NCBI RefSeq assembly: GCF_018101125.2
Contig: NZ_JAELVF020000001.1
Location: 4,615,510 to 4,679,509, forward strand
Length of the DNA: 64,000 nucleotides
Source: Streptomyces tardus
GTDB taxonomy: Bacteria; Actinomycetota; Actinomycetes; Streptomycetales; Streptomycetaceae
Direction of reading: 5' to 3'
Positions 42,967-51,091 of the stretch are shown one piece after another (the stretch's first letter is position 1; every line of letters starts with the position of its first letter). A program made the position numbers and the translations under genes. The notes below the pieces were generated by a model. That model saw nothing but the letters and a program-made list of their open reading frames with translations, made no database searches and was not told where the DNA came from.

Positions 42967-45792
42967 ATGCCGTCGTACGACAACCCGGTGCCCGCACTGC
43001 TGCTCCGTCTCGATGCGAACCCCTTCCACCACGGAACTCTCGCCGCCGTCCGCTCACTTGGGCGCGCGGGCGTGGAGACGCACGTCCTGCTCGACGGACC
43101 GGTCGGTCCCCTCGGACGCTCCCGCCACCTCACCCGCCTCCACCGTCCGGGCCCCGAGGGCACCGCCGGGACCGCCCCACTGCTGCGCCGACTGCGTGAG
43201 ATCGCGGCGGAGATCGGCCGACCGGCCGTACTCCTGCCCCTGGACGACCGCGGCGCGCTCGCCGTCGCCCGGCTCTGCGAGCACCTCGCGGGCCACTACC
43301 TGCTGCGCCACCCGGACCCCGCCCTGCTCGAACGGGTCGCGGACAAGGGCGAGTTGGCCGCGCTCTGCGCCGCGCACGGCATCGCTCACCCGGAGACCCG
43401 CAGCCCCCGCAGCGCCTCCGAGGCCGCCCGCGCCGCCCGCGAACTCGGACTGCCGGTGGTCGCCAAATGGAGCAGGCCCTGGCAGCTGCCGCCCGGCTCC
43501 GGGTTGCGCAGCACGACGGTGCTGTACGAGCCCCGCCAGGCGCACGCGCTCCACGAGGCCGGTGCCGCCCGGATGCCGTACGGGCCGGGCGACTCCGCCG
43601 CGTCGGACGGCAGCGGTCCCGGGGAGGAACACGGCGGCGGCCGGCTGCTGCTCCAGCGCCGACTGCCCGCCAGGCCGGGCTGCGACTGGTTCTTTCACGG
43701 CTACATCGACGCGGCGGGCCGGCTGTTGGCCGGCGGCACCGGCCGAAAGGAACGCTGCTGGCCGCCGTCGGCAGGGCTCACCGCCACCGGCCGCTGGGTC
43801 CCCAACTCCCGCCTCGAACGCATCGCCACCGGGTTCGCCGCCGCCATCGGCTACCGAGGCATCCTCGACCTGGACTTCCGCCACGAGGCCGCCGGCGACA
43901 CGTACCACCTGCTGGACTTCAACCCCCGCCCCGGCGCACAGTTCCGGCTCTTCACCGACGCCAACGGCCTCGACGTCGTGCGCGCCGCCTATCTCGACCT
44001 CACCGGCCGCCCCGTGCCCGTGCACACTCCGCTGCCCGGACGGCGGCTCGTGGTCGAGCAGTACGCCCTCGCCGCCACCCTGCTCGCCCCCGTGCGCCGC
44101 TCCGACCCGTCCTGCCGGCGCCCGCGCACGACCGGTCGCGAGACCGCCTGGTACGCACGGGACGACCCGCTGCCGTTCCTGGCGCTGCTCGCGGCGCTCC
44201 AACGCCGCCTGGCCACGCGGCTGTTCTGCCGGCTGCGGCGGACGCTGCGCCGCCGTACCCCGGCCGTCCCGCCGGCTCGTACCCGCGCCGTGGACCGTAC
44301 CCGGAGCACGGCTGGTACGCGCGCCGCGGACCGGAGCGGCGCCCGCGGCGCGGCGGGAGCCGAGACGCGTGGGCCCGCCGACCCCGTGCCGCGGGCGCCG
44401 CGCCCCCGCCACCCCGCAGCGTCCGGGGCGTCCGCGCCACCCGAGCCACCCGGTGCGGATCCCCGCCGTGCCCCGTCCCGCCCCGTCCGCCCCGGTACGC
44501 ACACCGGGCGGCACCACCTCCAGGGGAGAACACCGATGCATGACCTGCTAGTCGTGGGCGCCGGCCCCTACGGCCTGTCCATCGCCGCGCACGCCGCGAG
44601 TGCCGGGCTGCGGGTACGGATCTTCGGCCGTCCCATGGCCGCCTGGCGCGACCACATGCCGCGCGGCATGTACCTGAAGTCCGAGCCCTGGTCCTCCAAC
44701 CTCTCCGACCCCGCCGCCGTGCACACGCTGGCCGCCTACTGCGCGGACCGTGGAGTCGCCGCGGGGCACGGCGAACCGCTGCCGATCGACACCTTCACCC
44801 GCTACGGTCTGTGGTTCGCCCAGCAGGCGGTGCCGCCGGTCGAGGAGCGCACCGTGACCTCGGTGCGGCCCTACCTCGACCACTACCAGGCCCGAACCGA
44901 CGACGGCGAGGTGATCTACACCCGTACCGTCGCGCTCGCGGTCGGCGTGCTGCCCTTCGCCCATCTCCCCGAAGAGGTACGGGAGTTGCCCGCGCAGTAC
45001 GTCTCGCACAGCAGTGATCTGCGCGATCCGGCCGCCTTCCGCGATCTGGACGTCACCGTCCTCGGTGCCGGGCAGGCCGCGCTGGAGACCGCCACCCTGC
45101 TGGCGGAGGAGGGGGCCCGCCCCCGGGTCGTCGCCCGCTCCGCCGGACTCGCCTGGAACACCGCTCCGCAACCGCTGAAGCGCCCGCTGCTGCGCCGACT
45201 GCGCGACCCCCACTGCGGGTTGGGCACCGGCTGGCCGAGCTGGGTCTGGTCCGAGGCGCCCTGGGCGGTGCGCGCACTGCCGGCCGCCGCCCGGCTGCGC
45301 ATCGCCGACCGCGCGCTCGGCCCGGCCGGCGCCTGGTGGCTGCGGGAGCGCTGCGAGGACTGCGTACCGGTGCGGCTGGGCCGTACGTTGCGCAGCGCCG
45401 CACTGCGGGGACGCCGCGTCGGGCTGGAGCTGCGCACCGCCGACGGCGGCCGGGAGCGGATCGAGACCGACCACGTGGTCGCGGCCACCGGCTTCGTACC
45501 CGACCTGGACCGGCTGGCGCTGCTCAACCCGGCGACCCGGGCGGCGCTCCGCAAGCTGGGGGCGAGCCGGGCACCGAAGCTGGGCGCGGGCTTCGAGTCC
45601 TCGCTCCCCGGGCTCTACTTCGCCGGGCTGCTCGCCGCGCCCGCGTTCGGGCCGGCCATGCGCTTCGTCCACGGCGCGACCTTCACCGCCGAACGTCTGG
45701 TGCGCGATGTGCGCCGCCACCTCGCCGGCCCGCGCGCCGCCAGGCTGCCGCGTCCCGCCGAGCCGGCGAAGCCGCTCGCTCGGCAGCGCTGA
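42967..45792 (+). CDS. ATP-grasp protein fused in frame to an FAD-dependent oxidoreductase
   Basis: An uninterrupted 941-codon frame. Residues 1 to about 430 are an ATP-grasp enzyme (LLRLDANPFHHGTLAAVRSLGRAG, HPETRSPRSASEAARAARELGL, LLDFNPRPGAQFRLF). Residues about 431-523 are an Arg/Pro/Ala linker with no conserved look. Residues 524-941 are a flavoprotein (LLVVGAGPYGLSIAAHA, GAGQAALETATLLAEEG, ATGFVPDLDRLALL) like the lysine/ornithine-monooxygenase-type oxidoreductases. An internal ribosome site and ATG at 44536 can start the flavoprotein alone. Two separate genes joined by an indel are likely; a true fusion is possible. They may form and oxidise an amide or amine substituent on the polymer. 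Confidence 0.7.
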   Translation: MPSYDNPVPALLLRLDANPFHHGTLAAVRSLGRAGVETHVLLDGPVGPLGRSRHLTRLHRPGPEGTAGTAPLLRRLREIAAEIGRPAVLLPLDDRGALAVARLCEHLAGHYLLRHPDPALLERVADKGELAALCAAHGIAHPETRSPRSASEAARAARELGLPVVAKWSRPWQLPPGSGLRSTTVLYEPRQAHALHEAGAARMPYGPGDSAASDGSGPGEEHGGGRLLLQRRLPARPGCDWFFHGYIDAAGRLLAGGTGRKERCWPPSAGLTATGRWVPNSRLERIATGFAAAIGYRGILDLDFRHEAAGDTYHLLDFNPRPGAQFRLFTDANGLDVVRAAYLDLTGRPVPVHTPLPGRRLVVEQYALAATLLAPVRRSDPSCRRPRTTGRETAWYARDDPLPFLALLAALQRRLATRLFCRLRRTLRRRTPAVPPARTRAVDRTRSTAGTRAADRSGARGAAGAETRGPADPVPRAPRPRHPAASGASAPPEPPGADPRRAPSRPVRPGTHTGRHHLQGRTPMHDLLVVGAGPYGLSIAAHAASAGLRVRIFGRPMAAWRDHMPRGMYLKSEPWSSNLSDPAAVHTLAAYCADRGVAAGHGEPLPIDTFTRYGLWFAQQAVPPVEERTVTSVRPYLDHYQARTDDGEVIYTRTVALAVGVLPFAHLPEEVRELPAQYVSHSSDLRDPAAFRDLDVTVLGAGQAALETATLLAEEGARPRVVARSAGLAWNTAPQPLKRPLLRRLRDPHCGLGTGWPSWVWSEAPWAVRALPAAARLRIADRALGPAGAWWLRERCEDCVPVRLGRTLRSAALRGRRVGLELRTADGGRERIETDHVVAATGFVPDLDRLALLNPATRAALRKLGASRAPKLGAGFESSLPGLYFAGLLAAPAFGPAMRFVHGATFTAERLVRDVRRHLAGPRAARLPRPAEPAKPLARQR
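44523..44543 (+). promoter_or_regulatory. Internal ribosome site and overlapping stop-start at the fusion joint
   Basis: GGGGAG (44523-44528) lies seven bases before ATG 44536, the exact start of the flavoprotein domain. In a second frame that is open through the linker, TGA at 44541-44543 overlaps this ATG by eight bases, the usual layout of two coupled genes. Confidence 0.65.
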
Positions 45793-45819
45793 GCCGCAGG
45801 CTCCCGGGCGCACGACGAA

Positions 45820-45852
45820 GCGGCCGGTCGGGAATCTCTCCCGACCGGCCGC
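45820..45852. terminator. Terminator between the oxidoreductase gene and tRNA-Leu
   Basis: A perfect 14-bp stem (45820-45833 with 45839-45852) with a 5-base loop can stop both the plus-strand locus and the minus-strand tRNA. Confidence 0.85.
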
Positions 45853-45860
45853 CGATTCTG

Positions 45861-45945
45861 TGTCCGAGGGGGGACTTGAACCCCCACGCCCGATAAAGGG
45901 CACTAGCACCTCAAGCTAGCGCGTCTGCCATTCCGCCACCCGGAC
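45861..45945 (-). tRNA. tRNA-Leu (anticodon GAG)
   Basis: Read on the minus strand it gives GTCCGGG acceptor 5' strand, CTCGGAC 3' strand (with G-U) and discriminator A. The anticodon loop is TTGAGGT (anticodon GAG) on a CTAGC/GCTAG stem, with a long variable arm as expected for class II tRNA-Leu, and a T arm of GGGGG, loop TTCAAGT, CCCCC. CCA is not encoded. Boundaries were set by the 7-bp acceptor stem. Confidence 0.95.
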
Positions 45946-46079
45946 CGGTGGTCCACAGGCCGTTGGCCTGCGACGGGGTCAACGATAACACTGCGATCGA
46001 CGTCCTCGATCACGGGTGCTCTTGGGCGGTGCGGGGGAAAGCGGGAGGATGGGGCGAGAAGCTACTTCAGGGAGGCAGC

Positions 46080-47411
46080 GTGAGCGCATCGGGCCCTTCG
46101 GCCGGTGGGAACATCACAGATGAGGACGAGGTCGTCGACCTGTGCCGCGATCTGATTCGGATCGACACGAGCAACTTCGGCGGTGGGGAGGCCAGAGGTG
46201 AGCGCGCGGCGGCCGAGTACGTCGCCGAGAAGCTGGCCGAGGTCGGCCTCGAGCCGGAGATCTTCGAGTCCGCTCCCGGGCGGGCGTCCACCGTGGCCCG
46301 CATCGAGGGTGAGGACCCCTCTCGCCCTGCGCTGCTGATCCACGGTCACACCGACGTCGTCCCGGCGAACGCGGCGGACTGGACCCATGACCCGTTCTCC
46401 GGCGAGATCGCCGACGGCTGCCTGTGGGGGCGGGGCGCGGTCGACATGAAGGACATGGACGCGATGACCCTGGCGGTCGTGCGGGAGCGGATGCGCAGCG
46501 GGCGCAAGCCCCCGCGCGACGTGGTGCTCGCTTTCATGGCCGACGAGGAGGCGGGCGGCCTCTACGGGGCGCGGCACCTGGTGGACCACCACCGCGATCG
46601 CTTCGAGGGCGTCACCGAGGCGATCGGCGAGGTCGGCGGGTTCTCCTTCACCGTCAACGAGAATCTCCGCCTCTACCTCGTGGAGACGGCCCAGAAGGGC
46701 ATGCACTGGATGCGCCTGACGGTCGAGGGGACCGCGGGCCACGGTTCGATGACCAACAACGACAACGCCATCACCGAGCTCTGCGAGGCCGTCGCCCGCC
46801 TCGGCCGGCACAAGTTCCCGGTCCGGATGACCAAGACAGTTCGCTCCTTCCTCGACGAGCTCTCCGACGCCCTCGGCACCGAGCTCGACCCCGAGGACAT
46901 GGAGGAGACGCTCGCCAAGCTCGGCGGCATCGCAAAGATCATCGGCGCGACTCTCCAGAACACCGCCGCGCCCACCCAGCTCGGTGCCGGCTACAAGGTC
47001 AACGTCATCCCCGGCCAGGCCACCGCGCACGTCGACGGCCGCTTCCTGCCCGGCCACGAGGAGGAGTTCCTCGCCGAGCTGGACAAGGTGCTAGGGCCGC
47101 GGGTCAAACGGGTGGACGAGCACGCCGACCGCGCGCTGGAGACCACCTTCGACGGAGCGCTGGTCGACGCGATGCAGAACGCGCTGCGGGCCGAGGACCC
47201 GATCGCCCGCGCGGTGCCGTACATGCTCTCCGGCGGTACGGACGCCAAGCACTTCGACGACCTCGGCATCCGGTGCTTCGGCTTCGCGCCGCTCCAACTC
47301 CCGCCGGAGCTGGACTTCGCCGGGATGTTCCACGGGGTGGACGAGCGGGTACCGGTGGACGGGCTCAAGTTCGGCGTACGGGTCCTGGACCGTTTCCTCG
47401 ACCAGGCGTGA
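46080..47411 (+). CDS. M20-family zinc metallopeptidase
   Basis: 443 residues from GTG 46080, with GGAGG four bases upstream. Zinc-site motifs are LLIHGHTDVVPAN, WGRGAVDMKDMDA and MADEEAGGLYGARH. The dimerisation domain follows (WMRLTVEGTAGHGSM), then a C-terminal LSGGTDAKHFDDLG and the final His in MFHGVDERVP. It is related to succinyl-diaminopimelate desuccinylase/carboxypeptidase types; the substrate is unknown. It lies just upstream of the chaplin pair but has its own leader. Confidence 0.92.
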   Translation: MSASGPSAGGNITDEDEVVDLCRDLIRIDTSNFGGGEARGERAAAEYVAEKLAEVGLEPEIFESAPGRASTVARIEGEDPSRPALLIHGHTDVVPANAADWTHDPFSGEIADGCLWGRGAVDMKDMDAMTLAVVRERMRSGRKPPRDVVLAFMADEEAGGLYGARHLVDHHRDRFEGVTEAIGEVGGFSFTVNENLRLYLVETAQKGMHWMRLTVEGTAGHGSMTNNDNAITELCEAVARLGRHKFPVRMTKTVRSFLDELSDALGTELDPEDMEETLAKLGGIAKIIGATLQNTAAPTQLGAGYKVNVIPGQATAHVDGRFLPGHEEEFLAELDKVLGPRVKRVDEHADRALETTFDGALVDAMQNALRAEDPIARAVPYMLSGGTDAKHFDDLGIRCFGFAPLQLPPELDFAGMFHGVDERVPVDGLKFGVRVLDRFLDQA

Positions 47412-47512
47412 GACGCGGGACGGACCGGTCGCGGGCCGAAGTGCCGTGCGCGGCAGGCGAATTCGGGCGGGTGTGCGTGCTTACTCAGGAAGAGTGAATC
47501 GCGGCGGCAGGT

Positions 47513-47540
47513 CGTAGCCCGCCCCCGTACTCCTCGTTAC
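47513..47540 (+). promoter_or_regulatory. Probable sigma-BldN promoter of chpH
   Basis: CGTAGC (47513-47518), 16 bases, CGTTAC (47535-47540). Compared with CGTAAC-16-CGTTGA there is one mismatch in the -35 and two in the -10; spacing is exact. The leader would be about 42 bases with AGGAGG. Confidence 0.6.
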
Positions 47541-47588
47541 ACGTGATGCGGTCCGCAGGTTGGATCGCTTTGCCAACTAGGAGGAAAA

Positions 47589-47822
47589 ATGCTCAAGAAG
47601 GTCGTCGCAGCCGCGGCTGCCACCGGTGGTCTGGTTCTCGCAGGCGCGGGTGCCGCCGTCGCCGACTCCGGTGCGCAGGGTGCCGCTGTGCACTCCCCGG
47701 GCGTCGTGTCGGGCAACGTTATCCAGATTCCGGTCCACGTGCCCGTGAACGTCTGCGGCAACTCCATCAGCGTCATCGGGCTGCTGAACCCCGCCTTCGG
47801 CAACACCTGCGTCAACGACTGA
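47589..47822 (+). CDS. chpH: Short chaplin, ChpH-like
   Basis: 77 residues: signal peptide (cut after AVADS region) and one chaplin domain with VHSPGVVSGNVIQIPVHVPV, NVCGNSISVIGLLNPAFGNTC and both cysteines. AGGAGG lies seven to eight bases before the ATG. Secreted amyloid-forming coat protein of aerial hyphae. The pairing with a long chaplin immediately downstream is the chpH-chpC order known in Streptomyces, which supports the name. Confidence 0.93.
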   Translation: MLKKVVAAAAATGGLVLAGAGAAVADSGAQGAAVHSPGVVSGNVIQIPVHVPVNVCGNSISVIGLLNPAFGNTCVND

Positions 47823-47856
47823 GATCTGTTGACTCGATCCCCCAGGGATTAACGCC

Positions 47857-47893
47857 GCGACCCCGGAGCGCGCGCCATGCGCTCCGGGGTCGC
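47857..47893 (+). terminator. Terminator between chpH and chpC
   Basis: A perfect 15-bp stem (47857-47871 with 47879-47893) with a 7-base loop. It separates the chaplins into two transcripts or attenuates read-through to chpC. Confidence 0.75.
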
Positions 47894-47978
47894 CGGGTTC
47901 CGGGCGAGCAGGTGCGACTGCCGGCGCAATGCCACGCCCCGCTCGCGTACTCGCAAGCAGATAAGGCAGGAAACAACC

Positions 47979-48743
47979 ATGCGACAGGTCACCAGAAAGA
48001 GCTTGGTGTCCGTTGCCGCCGCGGGCGGCGTGCTCGCACTGGCGAGCGGTACCGCGTACGCGGACTCGGGCGCCCAGTCAGTCGCCGAGGGTTCTCCCGG
48101 CGTGCTGTCCGGCAACAACGTCCAGGTACCCGTGAACGTGCAGGTGAACATCTGCGGCAACACGGTGTCCGTGATCGGACTCCTGAACCCGGCCGTGGGC
48201 AACTTCTGCGCCAACGTGAGCGACAGCTCGCACAAGGGCGGCCACGGCGAGCACCGCGCCGCCCAGGACGGCAGTGACTCCTCCGCCACCCAGACGCGGT
48301 CCGGCGGCGGCAACGAGAGCGGTTCCGGCGGTGCCGGAGCCCAGGGCGTCGCCAAGGGCTCGCCGGGCGTGCTGTCCGGCAACAACGTCCAGGTCCCGGT
48401 CGACGTACCGATCAACGCCTGCGGCAACAGCGTCAACGTCGTCGGCGCGCTGAACCCGGCAATCGGCAACGAGTGCGTCAACGACTCGACCCCCGAGAAG
48501 CCGGCCCCCGAGAAGCCGGAGCACCCGGAGAAGCCCGAAGCTCCGGAGAAGCCTGCTCCCGAGAAGCCCGAGGCTCCGGAGAAGGAGACCCCCGAGCGGG
48601 TCGTCGAGCCCCAGACCGAGCAGTCGCAGCCCGAGTTGGCGCAGACCGGGGCCCCGGCCCTCGGAGCTGCGGCTCCCGTGGCCGTCGCGATGATGCTCGG
48701 CGGCTATGTGCTGTTCAGGCGGGGCCGCGTCGCCCAGCGCTGA
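47979..48743 (+). CDS. chpC: Long chaplin with sortase signal, ChpC-like
   Basis: 254 residues: signal peptide, two chaplin domains (about 30-80 and 120-165, each with SPGVLSGNNVQVPV and a NxCGN...NPAxGN core), a Ser/Gly/His linker between them, a Pro/Glu/Lys-rich wall-spanning stretch of PEKPxxPEKP repeats, then the sortase motif LAQTG, a membrane helix (AVAMMLGGYVLF) and RRGR. Long chaplins are covalently anchored to peptidoglycan by class E-type sortases and help display short chaplins. No sortase gene is nearby. Confidence 0.93.
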   Translation: MRQVTRKSLVSVAAAGGVLALASGTAYADSGAQSVAEGSPGVLSGNNVQVPVNVQVNICGNTVSVIGLLNPAVGNFCANVSDSSHKGGHGEHRAAQDGSDSSATQTRSGGGNESGSGGAGAQGVAKGSPGVLSGNNVQVPVDVPINACGNSVNVVGALNPAIGNECVNDSTPEKPAPEKPEHPEKPEAPEKPAPEKPEAPEKETPERVVEPQTEQSQPELAQTGAPALGAAAPVAVAMMLGGYVLFRRGRVAQR

Positions 48744-48803
48744 CACAGCAGGCGCCGCGGGTGCACCCGGTTGGGAACGGACGCGGCGCCCGTAAGCACA
48801 CCA

Positions 48804-48835
48804 GGAGCGGGTCCCGCAGTCGCGGGGCCCGCTCC
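48804..48835. terminator. Terminator between chpC and the DUF5703 gene
   Basis: A 14-bp stem (48804-48817 with 48822-48835) with one G-T pair lies between convergent genes. Confidence 0.65.
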
Positions 48836-48854
48836 CGCTGTCTGCGCTCCCGCC

Positions 48855-49043
48855 TCACCAGGTCGCGCGCAGCTGGCGGATGATCCGCCGACGCAGCCGT
48901 ACCCGCCGACTCCCGTCCGGATGCAGCCGCAACCTGTCCAGCTCCCAGTGCCCGTACTCCGCGTGCTCGGTGAGCAGACGCGTCGCGGCGCTCCGGGAGA
49001 CGCCTCGGGGGACGTACACATCGCGAAACTCGTATTCCGGCAT
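48855..49043 (-). CDS. DUF5703-family small protein
   Basis: 62 residues, highly basic at the C-terminus. It has the characteristic opening MPEYEFRDVYVPRGVSR, the middle LLTEHAEYGHWELDRLRL and the ending RRVRLRRRIIRQLRATW. It is short, with no export signal; the function is unknown. In Streptomyces it is commonly found beside the chpC chaplin, as here. Confidence 0.88.
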   Translation of the reverse strand: MPEYEFRDVYVPRGVSRSAATRLLTEHAEYGHWELDRLRLHPDGSRRVRLRRRIIRQLRATW

Positions 49044-49320
49044 CGAACGTGAAACCGATCCAATCTCCCAGTTCAGAGACGTGCGACCACGATCCGCTCA
49101 CAGGTCGTCCCGCGCTGGGCTAGAAGAGACGTCGCAGGAGATCGTCCAGCTTCTCGGCACTTCCCTCAGACTCTCCCGGTCCGGGCGAACGTACACGTGC
49201 CGGGCGGGGCCAAGTCTGCGTGATCCGGACGGCGGCCGGAAGCGAGTCCGCGTGTCGTGTCCGCCGGGACCGCAGTCGGCAGCGACGGTACGGGCGCGAG
49301 GGGGCGGCCCGGGAGGCGGC
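49044..49320. other. Spacer upstream of the DUF5703 gene
   Basis: Together with 49373-49437 this makes about 390 gene-less bases. It must hold the DUF5703 promoter (minus strand). A short minus-strand reading ending at 49120 looks like a helical protein tail but has no start codon. Confidence 0.4.
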
Positions 49321-49372
49321 AACGGGTACGGGCCCCGGGAGCGGCGATCCGCTCCCGGGGCCCGTACCCGTT
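49321..49372 (-). terminator. Very long perfect terminator hairpin
   Basis: A perfect 24-bp stem (49321-49344 with 49349-49372) and a 4-base loop lie 66 bases past the stop of the gene at 49438. Confidence 0.85.
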
Positions 49373-49437
49373 ACATCCGCACTCTGCTGCGGAGCACCCT
49401 CAGCAGCAGGCCTGCTGCTGTCGGGCGGAGTACCGGC

Positions 49438-49848
49438 TCAGCACTCGCCGGTGAACCACTTGTGCGACTTGAGCTTGACCCCGGACCCCGGGAAGGACCC
49501 TCGGCCCTCGTCCCAGCCGACGTGTAGGCAGTACGAAGTGCCGGTGAAGTTGAAGCCGGTGTAGGCCCTCACGTGGTCCAGCGGACCCACATAGCCGTTG
49601 TTGTAGAACGACTTGAAGGTGGTGTTCAGGCAGGTCTGGTTGACCCACCTCGCTTCCGTGCCGTCGCTGCGGCACGAGACTCCGGTGCCACCGGCCCCCG
49701 AGTAGAAGCACACATTGCCCTTGGCGCAGTTCCACGCGGCCTGCGCCCTCGTGTCCTCCGCGGCCTGGGCAGTGCCCGGCGCGATGAGGATCGCCGCTCC
49801 GGCGGCGGTGGCCGCAGCGGCGGCGGCCAGTGCTCGGGCCTTCTTCAT
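49438..49848 (-). CDS. Secreted peptidase-inhibitor I36-like (beta/gamma-crystallin fold) protein
   Basis: 136 residues from ATG 49848 with GGGGG seven bases upstream. A signal peptide ends near TAQAAED. The mature part is about 100 residues with six cysteines and Greek-key-like patterns (NVCFYSGAGGTGVSC, HVRAYTGFNFTGTSYCLHVG). This is the pattern of the I36 metalloprotease-inhibitor/crystallin-like family of Streptomyces. Whether it inhibits a protease or binds calcium is not visible. Confidence 0.75.
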   Translation of the reverse strand: MKKARALAAAAAATAAGAAILIAPGTAQAAEDTRAQAAWNCAKGNVCFYSGAGGTGVSCRSDGTEARWVNQTCLNTTFKSFYNNGYVGPLDHVRAYTGFNFTGTSYCLHVGWDEGRGSFPGSGVKLKSHKWFTGEC

Positions 49849-50269
49849 AGTTGCCCCCATTTTCCCTGGACAGACGGCGTCACCTGCCCGCCGCCGCGCC
49901 CCCCACAGGTACGCACCGACCACTGTGGAGGCGTCAACCCGATGCGGGTACCTCGTACTTCCGAGGTACCCGCATCACGCCGGACATGCCTGCGTCCTCG
50001 TGGGGCCGTCCGGCGGGTGCCGCCGCCACGGCCGGCCGACGGGACCGCGGCGGTGCCCGACGCCGGGGCGTCGCAGGAGAGCGCTGGGCCGGTGCGGAGT
50101 GGGAGCGGTACGGGACGCGGGCGCGGACACCCGGCCGCCCCGGAACGGCCCGCCGACCGGCTCTCCGGGGCCCGGTGGCGGGTCGGGCCGGAGCCTGCCG
50201 GACGATTCTTGTGTTCCGGCATCGCATCTATTGTGCGGGCGGGGCCCGACTACGGATAGCGTCTGCTGT
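49849..50269. other. Divergent spacer with a perfect 15-bp hairpin
   Basis: 421 gene-less bases. The notable element is an inverted repeat at 49941-49976: perfect 15-bp arms (gatgcgggtacctcg and its complement) around a 6-base loop, about 93 bases upstream of the I36-like gene. At the right end TAGCGT (50257-50262) lies seven bases before the next ATG. Confidence 0.6.
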
Positions 50270-50938
50270 ATGTCTGATGCTGCGCAGCCCGCCGCTGCCG
50301 AGGTACGAGCCGCCGTCGAAGCCCTGAAGACCGCGCTGGACCGTCACCTCGACGCCATCGAGGAACGGGACGGTTCCGATGCCGCCGGCCCCGAGGAGGA
50401 CGCCGCTGTCTACGCGGCCTTCAACGAACTGGCCGCCGCCGGCGAGGTGTACGACGCGCTGCTCTACGACGCCCACGACGAGGTCACGCCGTTCGAGATC
50501 CCGGGCGCGGACAGCCTCCCGCCGTACATGGGGCCGGACGACCCGAGCGCCATGAGCGTCCTGGTGCGCCGGGACTACACCGTCGCCGAGCCGCTGCGGC
50601 TGCTCGCACAGGCACGACGCATCAGCGAGCTCGATCCCGACTCGGTCGACGCCGAGGAGGAGGACGGCGAGGAGGCCGGCAGCAGCGTGCACGCCGCGCT
50701 CGGCGTGCTGTTCGGGGAGTTCGAGCCGGACGAGATCTCCACCAGGCACAAGGAGTTCGGGCTCGAGGAGGGCGACTCCACGCTCTGGGTGCTGGCGGCG
50801 GACGAACCGGCCGAGGCGGGGGAGTGGCTGAGCGCGCCCTTCGACGCCGCCGACCCCGAGCGCGTCATCTGCCGCTTCGACGTCAGCTCCGTCTTCGACG
50901 AGGACGAGCTCTACGACTCCCGGGACCGCCGGCACTGA
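50270..50938 (+). CDS. Acidic conserved hypothetical protein
   Basis: 222 residues, strongly acidic (VDAEEEDGEEAG and many Asp/Glu). No signal peptide or membrane segment. The N-terminal half is helical (AEVRAAVEALKTALDRHLDAIEE; NELAAAGEVYDALLYDAHDEVTPFEI); the C-terminal half is STLWVLAADEPAEAGEWLSAPF. ATG 50270 lies seven bases after TAGCGT, pointing to a leaderless message. I do not recognise the family. It is convergent with the RecD-like gene over a strong terminator. Confidence 0.7.
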   Translation: MSDAAQPAAAEVRAAVEALKTALDRHLDAIEERDGSDAAGPEEDAAVYAAFNELAAAGEVYDALLYDAHDEVTPFEIPGADSLPPYMGPDDPSAMSVLVRRDYTVAEPLRLLAQARRISELDPDSVDAEEEDGEEAGSSVHAALGVLFGEFEPDEISTRHKEFGLEEGDSTLWVLAADEPAEAGEWLSAPFDAADPERVICRFDVSSVFDEDELYDSRDRRH

Positions 50939-51048
50939 ACTCCCGGGCCCACCGGGGCTGCTGGGGCCGGACGGGCAGGGCGATCCGAGACCCGCAACGG
51001 GCGCTCCGGGGCCGCCGCACCCGCCCCGCCTGCATGCGCGACGGGCAG

Positions 51049-51078
51049 GGGCTCGGGCCACCGCGGTGGCCCGAGCCC
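51049..51078. terminator. Bidirectional terminator between convergent genes
   Basis: A perfect 30-bp palindrome (15-bp arms 51049-51063 and 51064-51078); folding leaves a small loop around ccgcgg. Confidence 0.75.
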
Positions 51079-51091
51079 TGACGCCCGCTCG

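Noticed and set aside
45861..45945. tRNA-Leu as an integration site of a mobile element
   Set aside because: No integrase, no second copy of the tRNA 3' end and normal core genes on both sides.
49120..49260. A minus-strand reading ending SAEKLDDLLRRLF at a TAG (49122-49120), like a helical protein tail
   Set aside because: No ATG, GTG or TTG start exists in that frame within the spacer and the upstream part looks random, so I do not call a gene or remnant.
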